A DNA stretch of 64,000 nucleotides from Pelagibius sp964472095 (GTDB taxonomy: Bacteria; Pseudomonadota; Alphaproteobacteria; Kiloniellales; Kiloniellaceae), in contig CAYYIV010000020.1 in the NCBI GenBank assembly GCA_964472095.1, positions 20,795 through 84,794 on the forward strand. Direction: 5' to 3'. Below the pieces are notes generated by a model. It was not told where the DNA came from and did not search any database. It saw only the letters and a program-made list of their open reading frames with translations. The position numbers and the translations under genes are program-made. Positions 8,758 through 17,489 of the stretch are shown in pieces; position 1 is the first letter of the stretch, and every line of letters begins with the position of its first letter.

Positions 8758-10497
8758 ATGGTAGAAGGGCGGCTGAACAACGGCTGCAGACGGAATGTCC
8801 CTGTGCTCAATCGCCTCTCCATCGGCAAGAAGCTTGCCCTCATCTCCATCACCCTGTCCCTGGTGCTCGTCGCGCTCTCCGCATTCATGCTCTTCGAGGT
8901 GAAGAGCACCATGATCGAAGGCCGCAAAGTGAAGCTGCGCGGCCTCGTGGAATCGGCGGTGAACGTCGTCAACTACTACTCGCAGATGGAAGCCGACGGC
9001 GTTCTGAGCACCGAAGAAGCCCGCACAAGGGCCATCGCCACAATCAATGGCATGGCCTTCGACGGCAAGAACTACTTCTTCGTGTTCAGTACCGACGGCC
9101 TGCTGGTCTGGCACCCGACCCGCCAGGAACAGATCGGCATGAACATGCTGAAGCTCGAGGATCCGCAGGCGCGCGGCAACTACGAGCTGTTCCACGCCGC
9201 AACCAAGGCGAATCCCTTCCTGGAAGGCTTTTCGGAGTCTCTCGGCCGCCGTCCCAACTCCACGGTCAACGACGCTCTGAAGCTGTTCCTCTCCGCCGCC
9301 GACCCGCGCTGGAACTGGATCGTCTCCACCGGCATCTTCATCGACGACATCGAGGCGCTGTTCTACGAGCGTGCCGCCCTCGTCCTCGGCCTGGCCACCG
9401 CCGGCCTGGCGCTCGGCCTCGGCCTCAGCTATCTCGTCGGCCGCTCGATAACAGGGCCGCTGAACCGGACCGTAGCCGCTCTCGAGGAGCTCAGCGAAGG
9501 CCACAGCAGCACCGTGGTCGAGATCGACATGAGTGGCACGGAAATCGGCCGCCTGACCCGCGCCTTCAATCACTTCCGGGGCAAGATGAAGGAGACCGAG
9601 GAGCTGCGCAGGCAGCAGGCAATCGCCGAGAAGAAGGCGGAGGAGGAGCGCCGCGCGGCCCTGCTCGGCTTCGCCGACGAGTTCGAGCGCTCGGTCGCCT
9701 CCGCGGTCGACGTCCTGGCCGAGGAGGTCCGCAACGTCTCGCGCGCTGCCGGCGAGATGTCGAAGACCGCCCAGGCCTCGGCCGGCGGTACCCAGGAGGT
9801 CAACGCCGCCGCCGAATCCACCGCGGAAAACATCCAGACAGTCGCCTCGGCGGCGCAGGAGCTGACATCCTCGATCGACGAGATCCAGCGCCAGGTCCGT
9901 ACGGTCCAGGAGGTCGTCGAGAAGACCAAAGCCCGCTCGACCCAGACGCAGGGCCGAGTGTCGGCGTTGGCCGACACTGTCGAGAAGATCGGTTCGGTGG
10001 TCGAGCTCATCAACTCGATTGCCGAGCAGACCAACCTGCTGGCCCTCAACGCCACCATCGAGGCAGCACGGGCCGGCGACGCAGGCAAGGGCTTCGCCGT
10101 CGTTGCCGGCGAGGTGAAAGCCCTGGCCACCCAGACCACCAAGGCGACGGAAGACATCCGCCAGCAGATCGATGTGCTGAACCAGGCAACCGGCGAGTCG
10201 GTGAATGGTATGAAGGATGTCGCCACCGTCGTCAGCGACCTGCTGGAGACGACCAGCGCCATCGCCGCGGCCATCGAGGAGCAGAACGCGGCAACCAGCG
10301 AGATCTCCCGCAATACCGAGGTGACCGCCCGTGAGACCCAGTCCATCACGCGGGCCATCGGCGACGTCTCAAACTCCGTGCGGGCGACGGAGGCGACGGC
10401 ACAATCGGTGAGCCAGACCTCAGCGGTGATGCAGGAGAAAGCCGAGACCGTCAGCCGCGAAGTGAAGAACTTCCTGCAGCGCATCCGCGCCGCCTGA
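8758..10497 (+). CDS. Methyl-accepting chemotaxis protein with Cache sensor
   Basis: 579-residue transducer. Helix 1 (about 24-44) is followed by a periplasmic single-Cache domain (DGKNYFFVFSTDGLLVWHPT), helix 2 (about 205-225), HAMP, and a signalling domain with the hairpin tip IAEQTNLLALNATIEAARAG typical of MCPs that bind CheA/CheW. The ATG at 8758 has AAGGA just upstream; a GTG at 8803 is an alternative that would drop 15 residues. Expected ligands of such Cache domains are small carboxylates, which would suit the catabolic neighbours, but the ligand cannot be read from the sequence. Confidence 0.93.
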   Translation: MVEGRLNNGCRRNVPVLNRLSIGKKLALISITLSLVLVALSAFMLFEVKSTMIEGRKVKLRGLVESAVNVVNYYSQMEADGVLSTEEARTRAIATINGMAFDGKNYFFVFSTDGLLVWHPTRQEQIGMNMLKLEDPQARGNYELFHAATKANPFLEGFSESLGRRPNSTVNDALKLFLSAADPRWNWIVSTGIFIDDIEALFYERAALVLGLATAGLALGLGLSYLVGRSITGPLNRTVAALEELSEGHSSTVVEIDMSGTEIGRLTRAFNHFRGKMKETEELRRQQAIAEKKAEEERRAALLGFADEFERSVASAVDVLAEEVRNVSRAAGEMSKTAQASAGGTQEVNAAAESTAENIQTVASAAQELTSSIDEIQRQVRTVQEVVEKTKARSTQTQGRVSALADTVEKIGSVVELINSIAEQTNLLALNATIEAARAGDAGKGFAVVAGEVKALATQTTKATEDIRQQIDVLNQATGESVNGMKDVATVVSDLLETTSAIAAAIEEQNAATSEISRNTEVTARETQSITRAIGDVSNSVRATEATAQSVSQTSAVMQEKAETVSREVKNFLQRIRAA

Positions 10498-10515
10498 CGA
10501 CAGCGCAAGAGAGTG

Positions 10516-10550
10516 GAAGGGGCCGTCGGCAACGAGCCGGCGGCCCCTTC
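10516..10550 (+). terminator. Terminator hairpin between convergent genes
   Basis: 15-bp stem (10516-10530 with 10536-10550, one G-T pair) around an AACGA loop, extended by GAGAG and CTCTC. It lies 18 bases after the chemotaxis receptor stop and before the convergent alcohol dehydrogenase end, so it could serve both strands. No run of T follows on the plus strand. Confidence 0.7.
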
Positions 10551-10603
10551 TCTCGACCTACTGGCGCTGCAGCGCTATGCCATGGCCGACGCCTGACGAT
10601 CGC

Positions 10604-11728
10604 TCACGGCGTGATGATCTGGCGCACCGTGTGGCCCTCGGCCAGGCGGTCGAAGCCCTCGTTGATCTGGTCGAGCGTCAGCCGCTCGCTCATCAGGCGG
10701 TCGACCGGCAGGCGCCCCTGCCGGTAGAGGGCAATGTAGCGCGGCACGTCGCGCAGCGGCACGCAGCTGCCGATGTAGCTGCCTTTCACCGTGCGCTCCT
10801 CGGCGACCAGGCTGACGTGCTGCACCTCGAATCTGTGGTCGGGGTGGGAGAGGCCGGCGGTCACCGTCGTGCCGCCGCGCCGCGTGACGCGATAGCTGAG
10901 GTCCATGGCCTTCACCGAGCCGGCCATCTCGAAGGCGTAGTCGACACCGCCCTTGGTCGCGTCCCGGATATCAGCCACCGCATCGGCGTCGCTGGCGTTG
11001 AAGGTGTCGGTGGCGCCAAGCTGGCGGGCCAGCGCCAGCTTGTCTTCGAGAACGTCGACGGCGACGATGCGCGCAGCGCCAGCCAGGCGCGCGCCGAGCA
11101 GCGCATTGAGGCCGACGCCGCCCAGACCGACCACGGCGACACTGCTCCCGGGCGAGACCCTGGCGGTATTGACCACCGCGCCGACGCCGGTCAGCACGGC
11201 ACAGCCGAAGAGCGCGGCCTCCTCCAGCGGCAGCTCATTGTCGATCTTCACCAGCGAGTGCTGCGAGCAGACCGCGTACTGCGCGAAGGCGGAGACGCCC
11301 ATGTGATGGTGTACCTCCCGTCCCTCCAGCCGCAGGCGCCTCGCGCCGGACAGCAAGGTGCCGACGCCGTTGGCCCGGGCGCCCGGCTCGCAGAGCGCCG
11401 GCCTGCCCTCCATGCAGGGCAGGCAGTGGCCGCAACTCGGCACGAAGATCATCACTACATGATCGCCCGGCCGCAGGTCGGTAACGCCGCGGCCGACCTC
11501 GGCCACCTCGCCGGCCGCCTCGTGGCCGAGCGCCATGGGCACTGGGCGCGGCCGGTCGCCGTTCACCACCGAGAGGTCGGAATGGCAGAGGCCGGCGGCG
11601 CCTATGCGCACCAGCACCTCGCCCTCGCCGGGCATGTCCAACTCCAGGTCCTCGACCAGCAAGGGCCGGCTCTCCGCATAGGGCCGCGGCCGGCCGGTTT
11701 CGTGCAGGACTGCTGCCTTGGTCTTCAT
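10604..11728 (-). CDS. Zinc-dependent alcohol dehydrogenase
   Basis: 374-residue medium-chain dehydrogenase that would oxidise an alcohol with NAD(P). Catalytic zinc ligands appear in GLCHSD and GHEAAGEV; the structural zinc lobe shows CGHCLPCMEGRPALC; the Rossmann motif is VVGLGGVGL followed by an aspartate (VAVDVLEDK), favouring NAD. GGAGG lies upstream of the ATG at 11728; an upstream in-frame start would add 15 residues without this site. It resembles the class III/aryl-alcohol branch of the family. It stands alone between convergent and divergent neighbours, so the substrate is unknown. Confidence 0.9.
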   Translation of the reverse strand: MKTKAAVLHETGRPRPYAESRPLLVEDLELDMPGEGEVLVRIGAAGLCHSDLSVVNGDRPRPVPMALGHEAAGEVAEVGRGVTDLRPGDHVVMIFVPSCGHCLPCMEGRPALCEPGARANGVGTLLSGARRLRLEGREVHHHMGVSAFAQYAVCSQHSLVKIDNELPLEEAALFGCAVLTGVGAVVNTARVSPGSSVAVVGLGGVGLNALLGARLAGAARIVAVDVLEDKLALARQLGATDTFNASDADAVADIRDATKGGVDYAFEMAGSVKAMDLSYRVTRRGGTTVTAGLSHPDHRFEVQHVSLVAEERTVKGSYIGSCVPLRDVPRYIALYRQGRLPVDRLMSERLTLDQINEGFDRLAEGHTVRQIITP

Positions 11729-11842
11729 CGCTCGGTTCCTCCGGGCTGCCCTCTGCGGCCTCCCTTCTACCACGAAACGAGATGCACGGAAGGCCGTGCC
11801 CGCGCAGATGTGACTCGACAGGCGGCCAGCTCTCTGGCGTGA

Positions 11843-13012
11843 ATGCGCGGTGTGGACACTGGACCTGGACCCCTCCCCTCCAAGCGCCTCTGCGCCGCGG
11901 TGCCGGGCCTGTTGGCTCTCGTCGCCCTGGCGCTGGGCGGCTGCGTCTCCGCCGAAAGCCGAGAGGCCACACGCCTCCTGCGCGACATCGACGCCGGCGG
12001 CGGCCCCTCGGCGCTAAAGCAACAGACGCCCACGCCGGGCCACAGCACCGAGCGATATGCGATCGACGGGCGCGGCAATGTCGCCGACTTCTACGATCCG
12101 CGGCAGCCTCTCGGCGCTACGCTGGTGCTGGTGCCGGGCTTCACCGGTGACGGCAAGGACGATCCACGGGTGATGGAACTCGCGCGCTCGTTGGCCCGCG
12201 CGCGCTTTCTGGTGATGGTTCCGGAGGTGCCAGGCTCGCGCGCGCAGCGGGTGCGCCTGGAGGACGCCGAGACTATTGCCGATGCCGTGCGCCATCTCCG
12301 GCGCAGCCGGCCGGAGGCCGCGCAACGCGGCGTTGGGGTGGTCGCCATCTCCTATGCCGTCGGGCTCGCCGTTCTGGCCGGCCGCCAGCTCGCCGCCGAA
12401 ACCCCGCTCGATTTCCTCGTAGGGATTGGCGGCTACTACGACACCACCGCCGTGGTCACCTTCGCCACCACCGGCAAGTACCGCCTGCCGGGCAGCCACC
12501 GGTGGCTGGAAGGCAGGCCGCTGTCCGCGGCCAAGTGGATCTTCCTCGCCAGCAATGCGGCGGTGCTGGAGAACGCCGCCGACCGCCGCCGGCTCGAGGC
12601 GCTCAGCGAGCGCTGTTTCGACGGCTGCGATCCCGACCGGGAGGCCCTGGCCCGGGAGCTCGGCCCGGAAGGCCGCGCCCTGCTGGCGCTGGTCACCAAC
12701 GAAGATCCGGCGCGGGTGCCTGCCCTCGTCACTGCACTTCCCCAGGCGGTGCAGCAGCAGATGGCGCAGCTGTCGCTCAGCGGCTACGACCTCTCATCTT
12801 TTGCCGGTCGCCTGCTCCTGGTGCACGGCAAGCTCGATCCTCTGATTCCTTTCAGCGAAAGCATCGCTCTGAGCGACGCCGTGCCGGGGAGCGAGCTCTT
12901 CCTGATCGACGGCTTTTCCCACATCACGCCGCGCGCCGTCGGCTTCTCGGGACAGCTGCAGCTGATCGACGCGATTCAGGCGGTGCTGCGCCGCCGCACC
13001 CCGACGCCCTAG
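11843..13012 (+). CDS. Alpha/beta-hydrolase-like lipoprotein
   Basis: 389-residue putative outer or inner membrane lipoprotein: signal segment 19-33 ends in the lipobox LGGC with Cys near 34. The rest looks like an alpha/beta hydrolase: oxyanion strand VLVPGFTGDGKDD, a nucleophile elbow AISYAVG that is degenerate (the first Gly of GxSxG is Ala), a late LVHGKLDPLIPF acid loop and DGFSHITP with the catalytic histidine. Activity is therefore plausible but not certain. Its stop codon overlaps the end of a decayed gene on the other strand. An in-frame ATG upstream is lacking. Confidence 0.75.
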   Translation: MRGVDTGPGPLPSKRLCAAVPGLLALVALALGGCVSAESREATRLLRDIDAGGGPSALKQQTPTPGHSTERYAIDGRGNVADFYDPRQPLGATLVLVPGFTGDGKDDPRVMELARSLARARFLVMVPEVPGSRAQRVRLEDAETIADAVRHLRRSRPEAAQRGVGVVAISYAVGLAVLAGRQLAAETPLDFLVGIGGYYDTTAVVTFATTGKYRLPGSHRWLEGRPLSAAKWIFLASNAAVLENAADRRRLEALSERCFDGCDPDREALARELGPEGRALLALVTNEDPARVPALVTALPQAVQQQMAQLSLSGYDLSSFAGRLLLVHGKLDPLIPFSESIALSDAVPGSELFLIDGFSHITPRAVGFSGQLQLIDAIQAVLRRRTPTP

Positions 13013-13400
13013 CCGGACTTGCCGGCCCGGCGGACGGCCGGGTCCTGCTGCGCTTCGCGCACCGCCTCGCCGAGACCGAAAAGCAGGCGCCGGAACAGCG
13101 GCGCGTGGCGTCGGCCGAAGGGCAGCGTGTCAACAGTTCTCAGAAACTTGCCGCGCAGTCGAACTCGTTGTGATCAGTCGCGAGGTTGTCTGCTCACCGA
13201 TCCGGACACTTTGGATCGTCCGGCCTGAAGATCCAGTCCACCGGAAGCGGCCAGCACCTCGGAGCGGATCGACCGCGCGAAGTACCAGGCGAGAAGGCGG
13301 GGCGGCATATACCGCATGACCCAGTTGCGCAGGACGAGGTCATCGCCATGCCCACGACCACCCGATTCCTCGACGGCTTCCTGCCCTACCTGAAGATGGA
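13009..13400 (-). pseudogene. Decayed gene remnant, function unknown
   Basis: The 415 bases between the hydrolase and LysR genes hold no intact gene. One minus-strand frame nevertheless reads like protein: a stretch with NWVMRYMPPRLLAWYFARSI (about 13250-13330), then an in-frame TGA at 13174-13176, then RGKFLRTVDTLPFGRRHA and LFRRLLFGLGEAVREAQ to a TAG at 13009. Both halves share the frame, most codons end in G or C as in the neighbours, and the second half has no start codon of its own. I read this as the 3' part of a gene inactivated by a nonsense change, with its 5' part lost near the LysR gene. Family not recognised. Confidence 0.4.
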
Positions 13401-13427
13401 ACATCGGCTGCCTGCCCGGGCAGGCGC

Positions 13428-14396
13428 CTATTCGTAAGTCCGGTCGCTGAGCGGCTTGGCGTCGATTGCCGTGCCGAGGGCGGCCAGCAGGCCTTCCTCC
13501 GCCCGGTTCAGGTGGGTGTGCGGGTTCCACACCAGGTAAATGTCGATGGCCGGCGGCGCCGCGTAGGGCGGCAGGCGCCACAAGAGGCCGTCGCGCAGGT
13601 CGCGCGAGACCACGTGAATCGGCAACGGCCCGATCCCGAGACCGGCGATGATCATGCGGCGCACCTCCTCCAGGTGCGAAGAATGCCCGACCACCCATTC
13701 GTCGAGATCGTGCTGCGCGCGCAGCAAGGCGACGGGGCGCAGGGCATCGGCCAGTTGATCGGTCTTGAAGGATACCGAGGCATGACCCTTCAAGTCCTCC
13801 AACTTCAGGTCGCCACGGCCAAAGAGGGGATGCGACGGCCCGCAGAAAAAGCCGAAATGCTCCCGGTAGATCATCTTGTACTCGAGCCGCGGGGTGCGCT
13901 TGTGTACCAGGCAGAGGCCGAAGCTGGCTGACTTCTCCAGCACCGCTCGTGTCACCTCGGCCGAGGTGTCGACCTCGATTTCATAGGTCGCCTTCGGGTT
14001 GGCACGGTGGAAGGCGGCCAGCACCTCGTCGAAGATCGGCGAGATCACGTGGCTCGCCATGGCGATGCGCACGTGACCGGTGATCTCGTCCTTTATGTCT
14101 CGGGTCAGCACCGCCACGCGGGCAACATTGCCATAGATCTCGACGCACTCCCGGTAGAGTACCTCGCCGGCCGGCGTCACCCGGAAGGTCGCCGGCCCGC
14201 GCTCGATGAGCCGCTTGCCGAGCCGCGTCTCCAGCCGCTTCAGGGCATGACTTACGGTCGGTTGGCGCAGATATAGGCGTTTGGCCGCGCCGGTCACGCT
14301 GCCCTCCTGCACCACCACCATAAAGGTGCGCAGCAGGTTCCAGTCCAACTCCCGCGCCAGGCGCTCGCCGCTGTCCTTCAGCCTGGAGGGTTCCAT
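13428..14396 (-). CDS. LysR-family transcriptional regulator
   Basis: 322-residue regulator. The N-terminal winged helix (about 18-78) includes VTGAAKRLYLRQPTVSHALKRLE, and the rest is the LysR effector-binding fold. It diverges from the polyamine-type transport and catabolic operon beginning at 14526, with a T-N11-A palindrome in the 130-base gap, so it very probably controls that operon and itself. The inducer would be the imported amine or a breakdown product (inference). The 15-residue lead before the HTH is a little longer than usual; a later start cannot be excluded. Confidence 0.92.
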   Translation of the reverse strand: MEPSRLKDSGERLARELDWNLLRTFMVVVQEGSVTGAAKRLYLRQPTVSHALKRLETRLGKRLIERGPATFRVTPAGEVLYRECVEIYGNVARVAVLTRDIKDEITGHVRIAMASHVISPIFDEVLAAFHRANPKATYEIEVDTSAEVTRAVLEKSASFGLCLVHKRTPRLEYKMIYREHFGFFCGPSHPLFGRGDLKLEDLKGHASVSFKTDQLADALRPVALLRAQHDLDEWVVGHSSHLEEVRRMIIAGLGIGPLPIHVVSRDLRDGLLWRLPPYAAPPAIDIYLVWNPHTHLNRAEEGLLAALGTAIDAKPLSDRTYE

Positions 14397-14404
14397 GGTT
14401 ACCT

Positions 14405-14421
14405 CATAGATTTCATCTATG
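14405..14421. promoter_or_regulatory. Candidate LysR binding site
   Basis: Perfect 7-bp inverted repeat CATAGAT-TTC-ATCTATG, containing the T-N11-A arrangement (T at 14407, A at 14419) typical of LysR sites. It begins nine bases upstream of the LysR start codon and about 105 bases before the divergent operon, in an AT-richer patch. Confidence 0.6.
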
Positions 14422-14525
14422 ACCAGTATAGGGCTTATCTATTTGCACAATAAAGGGCGAAGGAGAACACTGCGCTCTCATACCCGCGGACGATAATGCG
14501 GGAATTCGGAGAGGTTCAGGCAACG

Positions 14526-15401
14526 ATGGCAGCCAGCGATGCCGAGGCGCCGGGCGCGCGCCCGTGGATCCTGATGTCGCCGGCGCTGAGCGCCGTCGCC
14601 CTGCTGCTTGTCATCCCGGTCTGCTTCATCGTCGTCTATTCCTTCTGGCTGCGCACTGCCGCCGGCTCTGAACAGCCCGGCTTCTACCTCGACAACTGGG
14701 TCGAGGTGCTGACCGACCGCTTCTACCGCGACATCCTGCTGCAGACCCTGCGCATCGCCGCCCTCTCGACTCTGCTCTGCATCCTGCTCGGCTACGTGCC
14801 AGCCTACTTCATCGCGCGCTCGACGACTCGCCACAAGACAGTGCTCATCCTGCTGCTGATGCTGCCGTTCTGGATCAGCTACATCATCCGCACGATGTCC
14901 TGGATCAACATCCTGGGCGTCAGCGGTGCGCTGAACGTCTTCCTGCTGTGGACCGGCGTGATCTCGGAGCCGCTGCAGATCCTCTACAACGAAAGTACGG
15001 TGATCCTCGGGCTGGTGCATTTCCTGCTGCCCTTCATGATCCTCAACATCTACGTCAGCCTCGACGGCATCGACCCCAACCTGGTCGACGCCGCACGCTC
15101 GCTGGGCGCGACCGGCTGGCAGGCCTTCCTGCAGGTCACCCTGCCGCTGTCGCTGCCCGGCCTCGCCGCCGGCAGCCTGCTCTGCTTCGTGCTCGGCGCC
15201 GGCACCTACATCACGCCGATGGTGCTCGGCGGGCCGCGCGACGCGATGTTCGCCAACCTGGTCTTCGAGGCCATCATCACTCAGCTCGACTGGCCGCTCG
15301 GCTCCGCTCTCTCGCTCGCCCTCCTGGCCGTCCTCGGTTCCGTGGTGATGCTCTACACCCGCTATGCCGGCATCAGCCAACTGGCCAAGAGTTTCCGATG
15401 A
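14526..15401 (+). CDS. Polyamine-type ABC transporter permease (PotB-like)
   Basis: 291-residue inner-membrane permease of the spermidine/putrescine type with about six helices, starting after a short tail. The ATPase-contact loop reads VDAARSLGATGWQAFLQVTLP, the EAA motif. The ATG at 14526 has GGAGAGG upstream; the ATG at 14496 would add ten residues. It forms the first gene of an operon divergent from the LysR gene and ends in a four-base ATGA overlap with the second permease. Substrate class (polyamine or similar cation) is inferred from family and from the downstream catabolic genes. Confidence 0.88.
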   Translation: MAASDAEAPGARPWILMSPALSAVALLLVIPVCFIVVYSFWLRTAAGSEQPGFYLDNWVEVLTDRFYRDILLQTLRIAALSTLLCILLGYVPAYFIARSTTRHKTVLILLLMLPFWISYIIRTMSWINILGVSGALNVFLLWTGVISEPLQILYNESTVILGLVHFLLPFMILNIYVSLDGIDPNLVDAARSLGATGWQAFLQVTLPLSLPGLAAGSLLCFVLGAGTYITPMVLGGPRDAMFANLVFEAIITQLDWPLGSALSLALLAVLGSVVMLYTRYAGISQLAKSFR

Positions 15402-16204
15402 GCGCGCTCGCAAAGGCGATCAATGGCTGGAGCCTGATCCGCGCCTTCACGGTGCTGGTCTACCTCTTCATGTTCCTGCCGGTGGCGGTGGTGGTGCTGC
15501 TCGCCTTCAACGCCAATCAGTTCGGCAGTTTTCCGATGGAGGGCTTCAGCTTTCGCTGGTTCGTCGCGCTGTGGAACAACGATGCCATTGTGCGCGCCTT
15601 CAAGACCTCGCTGCTGTTGGGCGGGCTGACCGCCGTTCTCTCAACAACCATGGGCGTGCTCGCGAGCCTCGCTCTGGTGCGCTACGACTTCCGAGGCAAG
15701 GGCCTCATCACCACCGCCATAGTGGCGCCGATCCTGGTACCGGAGGTGGTGCTGGCCGTCGCTCTGCTGCTCTTCCTGCGCTGGCTGGAGATGCCGAAGA
15801 GCTTCGCGCTGCTGCTGCTCGGCCACGTCATCTTCACGCTGCCCTTCGTGGTGCTCATCGTGCAGGCACGCCTGGTCGCAGTCCGCCGCGAGTTCGAGGA
15901 GGCAGCCATGAGCCTCGGCGCGAACGCCTTCCACACCTTCCGCGAGGTGACCCTGCCGCTGATCATGCCGGCCGTCTTCGCGGGCATGCTGTTCGCTTTC
16001 ACGATCTCCTTCGACGACATCACTGGCACCCTGTTCTGGAAGCCGGGCGGCGTCGAAACCGTGCCAACGCAGATCTTCGCCATGCTGCGCCACTCGATCA
16101 GCCCGGAGATCAACGCGCTAGGCGCGGTGATGGTGGTCGTCACGGTCGCAGTGCCGCTGCTGGGTGCAGCCGTCGCCCGCCGCATGGCTGCGGCGCTCCG
16201 GTGA
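15398..16204 (+). CDS. Polyamine-type ABC transporter permease (PotC-like)
   Basis: 268-residue second permease of the transporter. Hydrophobic helix 1 covers about 16-38, the EAA loop reads FEEAAMSLGANAFHTF, and FSFDDITGTLFWKPGG resembles the PotC-family loop before the last helices. Start is fixed by the ATGA overlap with the preceding stop. The two permeases would form the heterodimeric channel driven by the ATPase at 17490. Confidence 0.88.
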   Translation: MSALAKAINGWSLIRAFTVLVYLFMFLPVAVVVLLAFNANQFGSFPMEGFSFRWFVALWNNDAIVRAFKTSLLLGGLTAVLSTTMGVLASLALVRYDFRGKGLITTAIVAPILVPEVVLAVALLLFLRWLEMPKSFALLLLGHVIFTLPFVVLIVQARLVAVRREFEEAAMSLGANAFHTFREVTLPLIMPAVFAGMLFAFTISFDDITGTLFWKPGGVETVPTQIFAMLRHSISPEINALGAVMVVVTVAVPLLGAAVARRMAAALR

Positions 16205-16261
16205 TGGAAAGAAGGAACAAGCCAATGACAAGCAACCGCAAACCAGGGAAAGGTATGGGAG

Positions 16262-17416
16262 ATGGATGACACCACTCGCTATCAAAGACTGCTCGAACGC
16301 TTCCGCAACGGCGACCTCGACCGCCGCACGTTCCTGACGCTGCTCGGCGCAGCCAGCCTCGGCGCCGGCCTCGCCGGCGCGCCGCTGAAAGGCCTGCAGC
16401 GTCAAGCGCTCGCCGCCACGCCCGAAAGCGTGCGCTTCGACGGCTGGGGCGGTGTGGTCTCGGAGGCCTTCCGCAAGTACGCATTCGACCCCTACACCGA
16501 AAAGACCGGCATCACCGTGATCGACGGCACCTTCGCCAGCGGCGATGAGTATCTCAACCGCGTAAAGGCCGGCCAGGAAGGCGAATACAACATCTTCCAC
16601 GCCAGCGGCGTGTTCGACTATGCCCGCTACGTAAACCTCGGCTACGACGTGGTGCTCAACGAAGACAACATCCCGAACCTGCAGTACGTCATGTCGGCCC
16701 TGATGGAGCCCTTCCGCAAGGTCACCGGTGGCAAGCTCTCGGCGGCTCCCTACGACTACGGCACGACGGGCCTAGCCTACAACACCGAGAAGATCAGCAA
16801 GGAGGAGATGGAGGAGAAGGGCGCCAAGATCCTCATCGACCCCAAGCACAAGGGCAAGATCGGCGGCTGGGGCGACTGGCGCACGCGGATCTGGTACGGC
16901 GCCCTGGCGACCGACCAGAGCCCCAACGATATCAAGGATATGGATGCCGTATGGGATGCCATCCGCGCACACCGCGACCTCGTCCTGAAGTACTGGGGCT
17001 CCGGAGCTGAGTTGATGAGCCTGTTAGCCGAGGGCGAGATCTACGTCACCGAAGGCTGGTCCGGCCGCATCGCCGCGCTGCAGGCGCAGGGCCATCCGAT
17101 CGGCTACTACGACGCCCCCAACAGCTACGCCTGGCAGGAATGCCTTATGGTGCTGAAGGGCAGTCCGCTGGAGGCCTGCGAGGAACTGCTGAACTTCATG
17201 CTGGAACCTGACGTGGCCATCGCCGTGGCCGAGGGGCAGAGTTATCCGCCCGCTCTCGACCCGACCAAGGTCGACCTCGGCGAGAAAATCCCGACCCTGC
17301 CGGCCTTCGATCCGACCGGCAAACTCGCCAGCCTGACCTTCGCAGATCCGGCCTACTGGAACGGCAACGAAGCCGAATGGTCTAAGACATTCGGTCGGGT
17401 GCAAAAGGGCTACTGA
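16262..17416 (+). CDS. Polyamine-type ABC transporter binding protein (PotD-like), Tat signal
   Basis: 384-residue binding protein of the extracellular solute-binding family 1 PotD group. Export is likely by the Tat route: residues 20-29 read DRRTFLTLLG, a twin-arginine motif, followed by a hydrophobic stretch and ALAA cleavage near 52. The mature protein has the family blocks APYDYGTTGLAYNTEKI and the C-lobe with EGWSGRIAALQAQGH. It lies third in the operon, 57 bases after the permease gene, and is followed by a strong hairpin. Ligand is probably a polyamine or acetylated or amino-acid-like relative, given the downstream enzymes. Confidence 0.88.
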   Translation: MDDTTRYQRLLERFRNGDLDRRTFLTLLGAASLGAGLAGAPLKGLQRQALAATPESVRFDGWGGVVSEAFRKYAFDPYTEKTGITVIDGTFASGDEYLNRVKAGQEGEYNIFHASGVFDYARYVNLGYDVVLNEDNIPNLQYVMSALMEPFRKVTGGKLSAAPYDYGTTGLAYNTEKISKEEMEEKGAKILIDPKHKGKIGGWGDWRTRIWYGALATDQSPNDIKDMDAVWDAIRAHRDLVLKYWGSGAELMSLLAEGEIYVTEGWSGRIAALQAQGHPIGYYDAPNSYAWQECLMVLKGSPLEACEELLNFMLEPDVAIAVAEGQSYPPALDPTKVDLGEKIPTLPAFDPTGKLASLTFADPAYWNGNEAEWSKTFGRVQKGY

Positions 17417-17422
17417 GGATCC

Positions 17423-17455
17423 AGCGGCGGGCCGAAAGACCATCGGCCCGCCGCT
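17423..17455 (+). terminator. Intercistronic hairpin after the binding-protein gene
   Basis: Perfect 13-bp stem, AGCGGCGGGCCGA with TCGGCCCGCCGCT, loop of seven bases, starting seven bases after the binding-protein stop and 35 bases before the ATPase gene. No T-run follows, so it is more likely to protect the upstream message or reduce downstream expression than to end the transcript. Confidence 0.55.
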
Positions 17456-17489
17456 GCGCCTCACATTGCAAGCCTGGGAGAGAGCCTAG

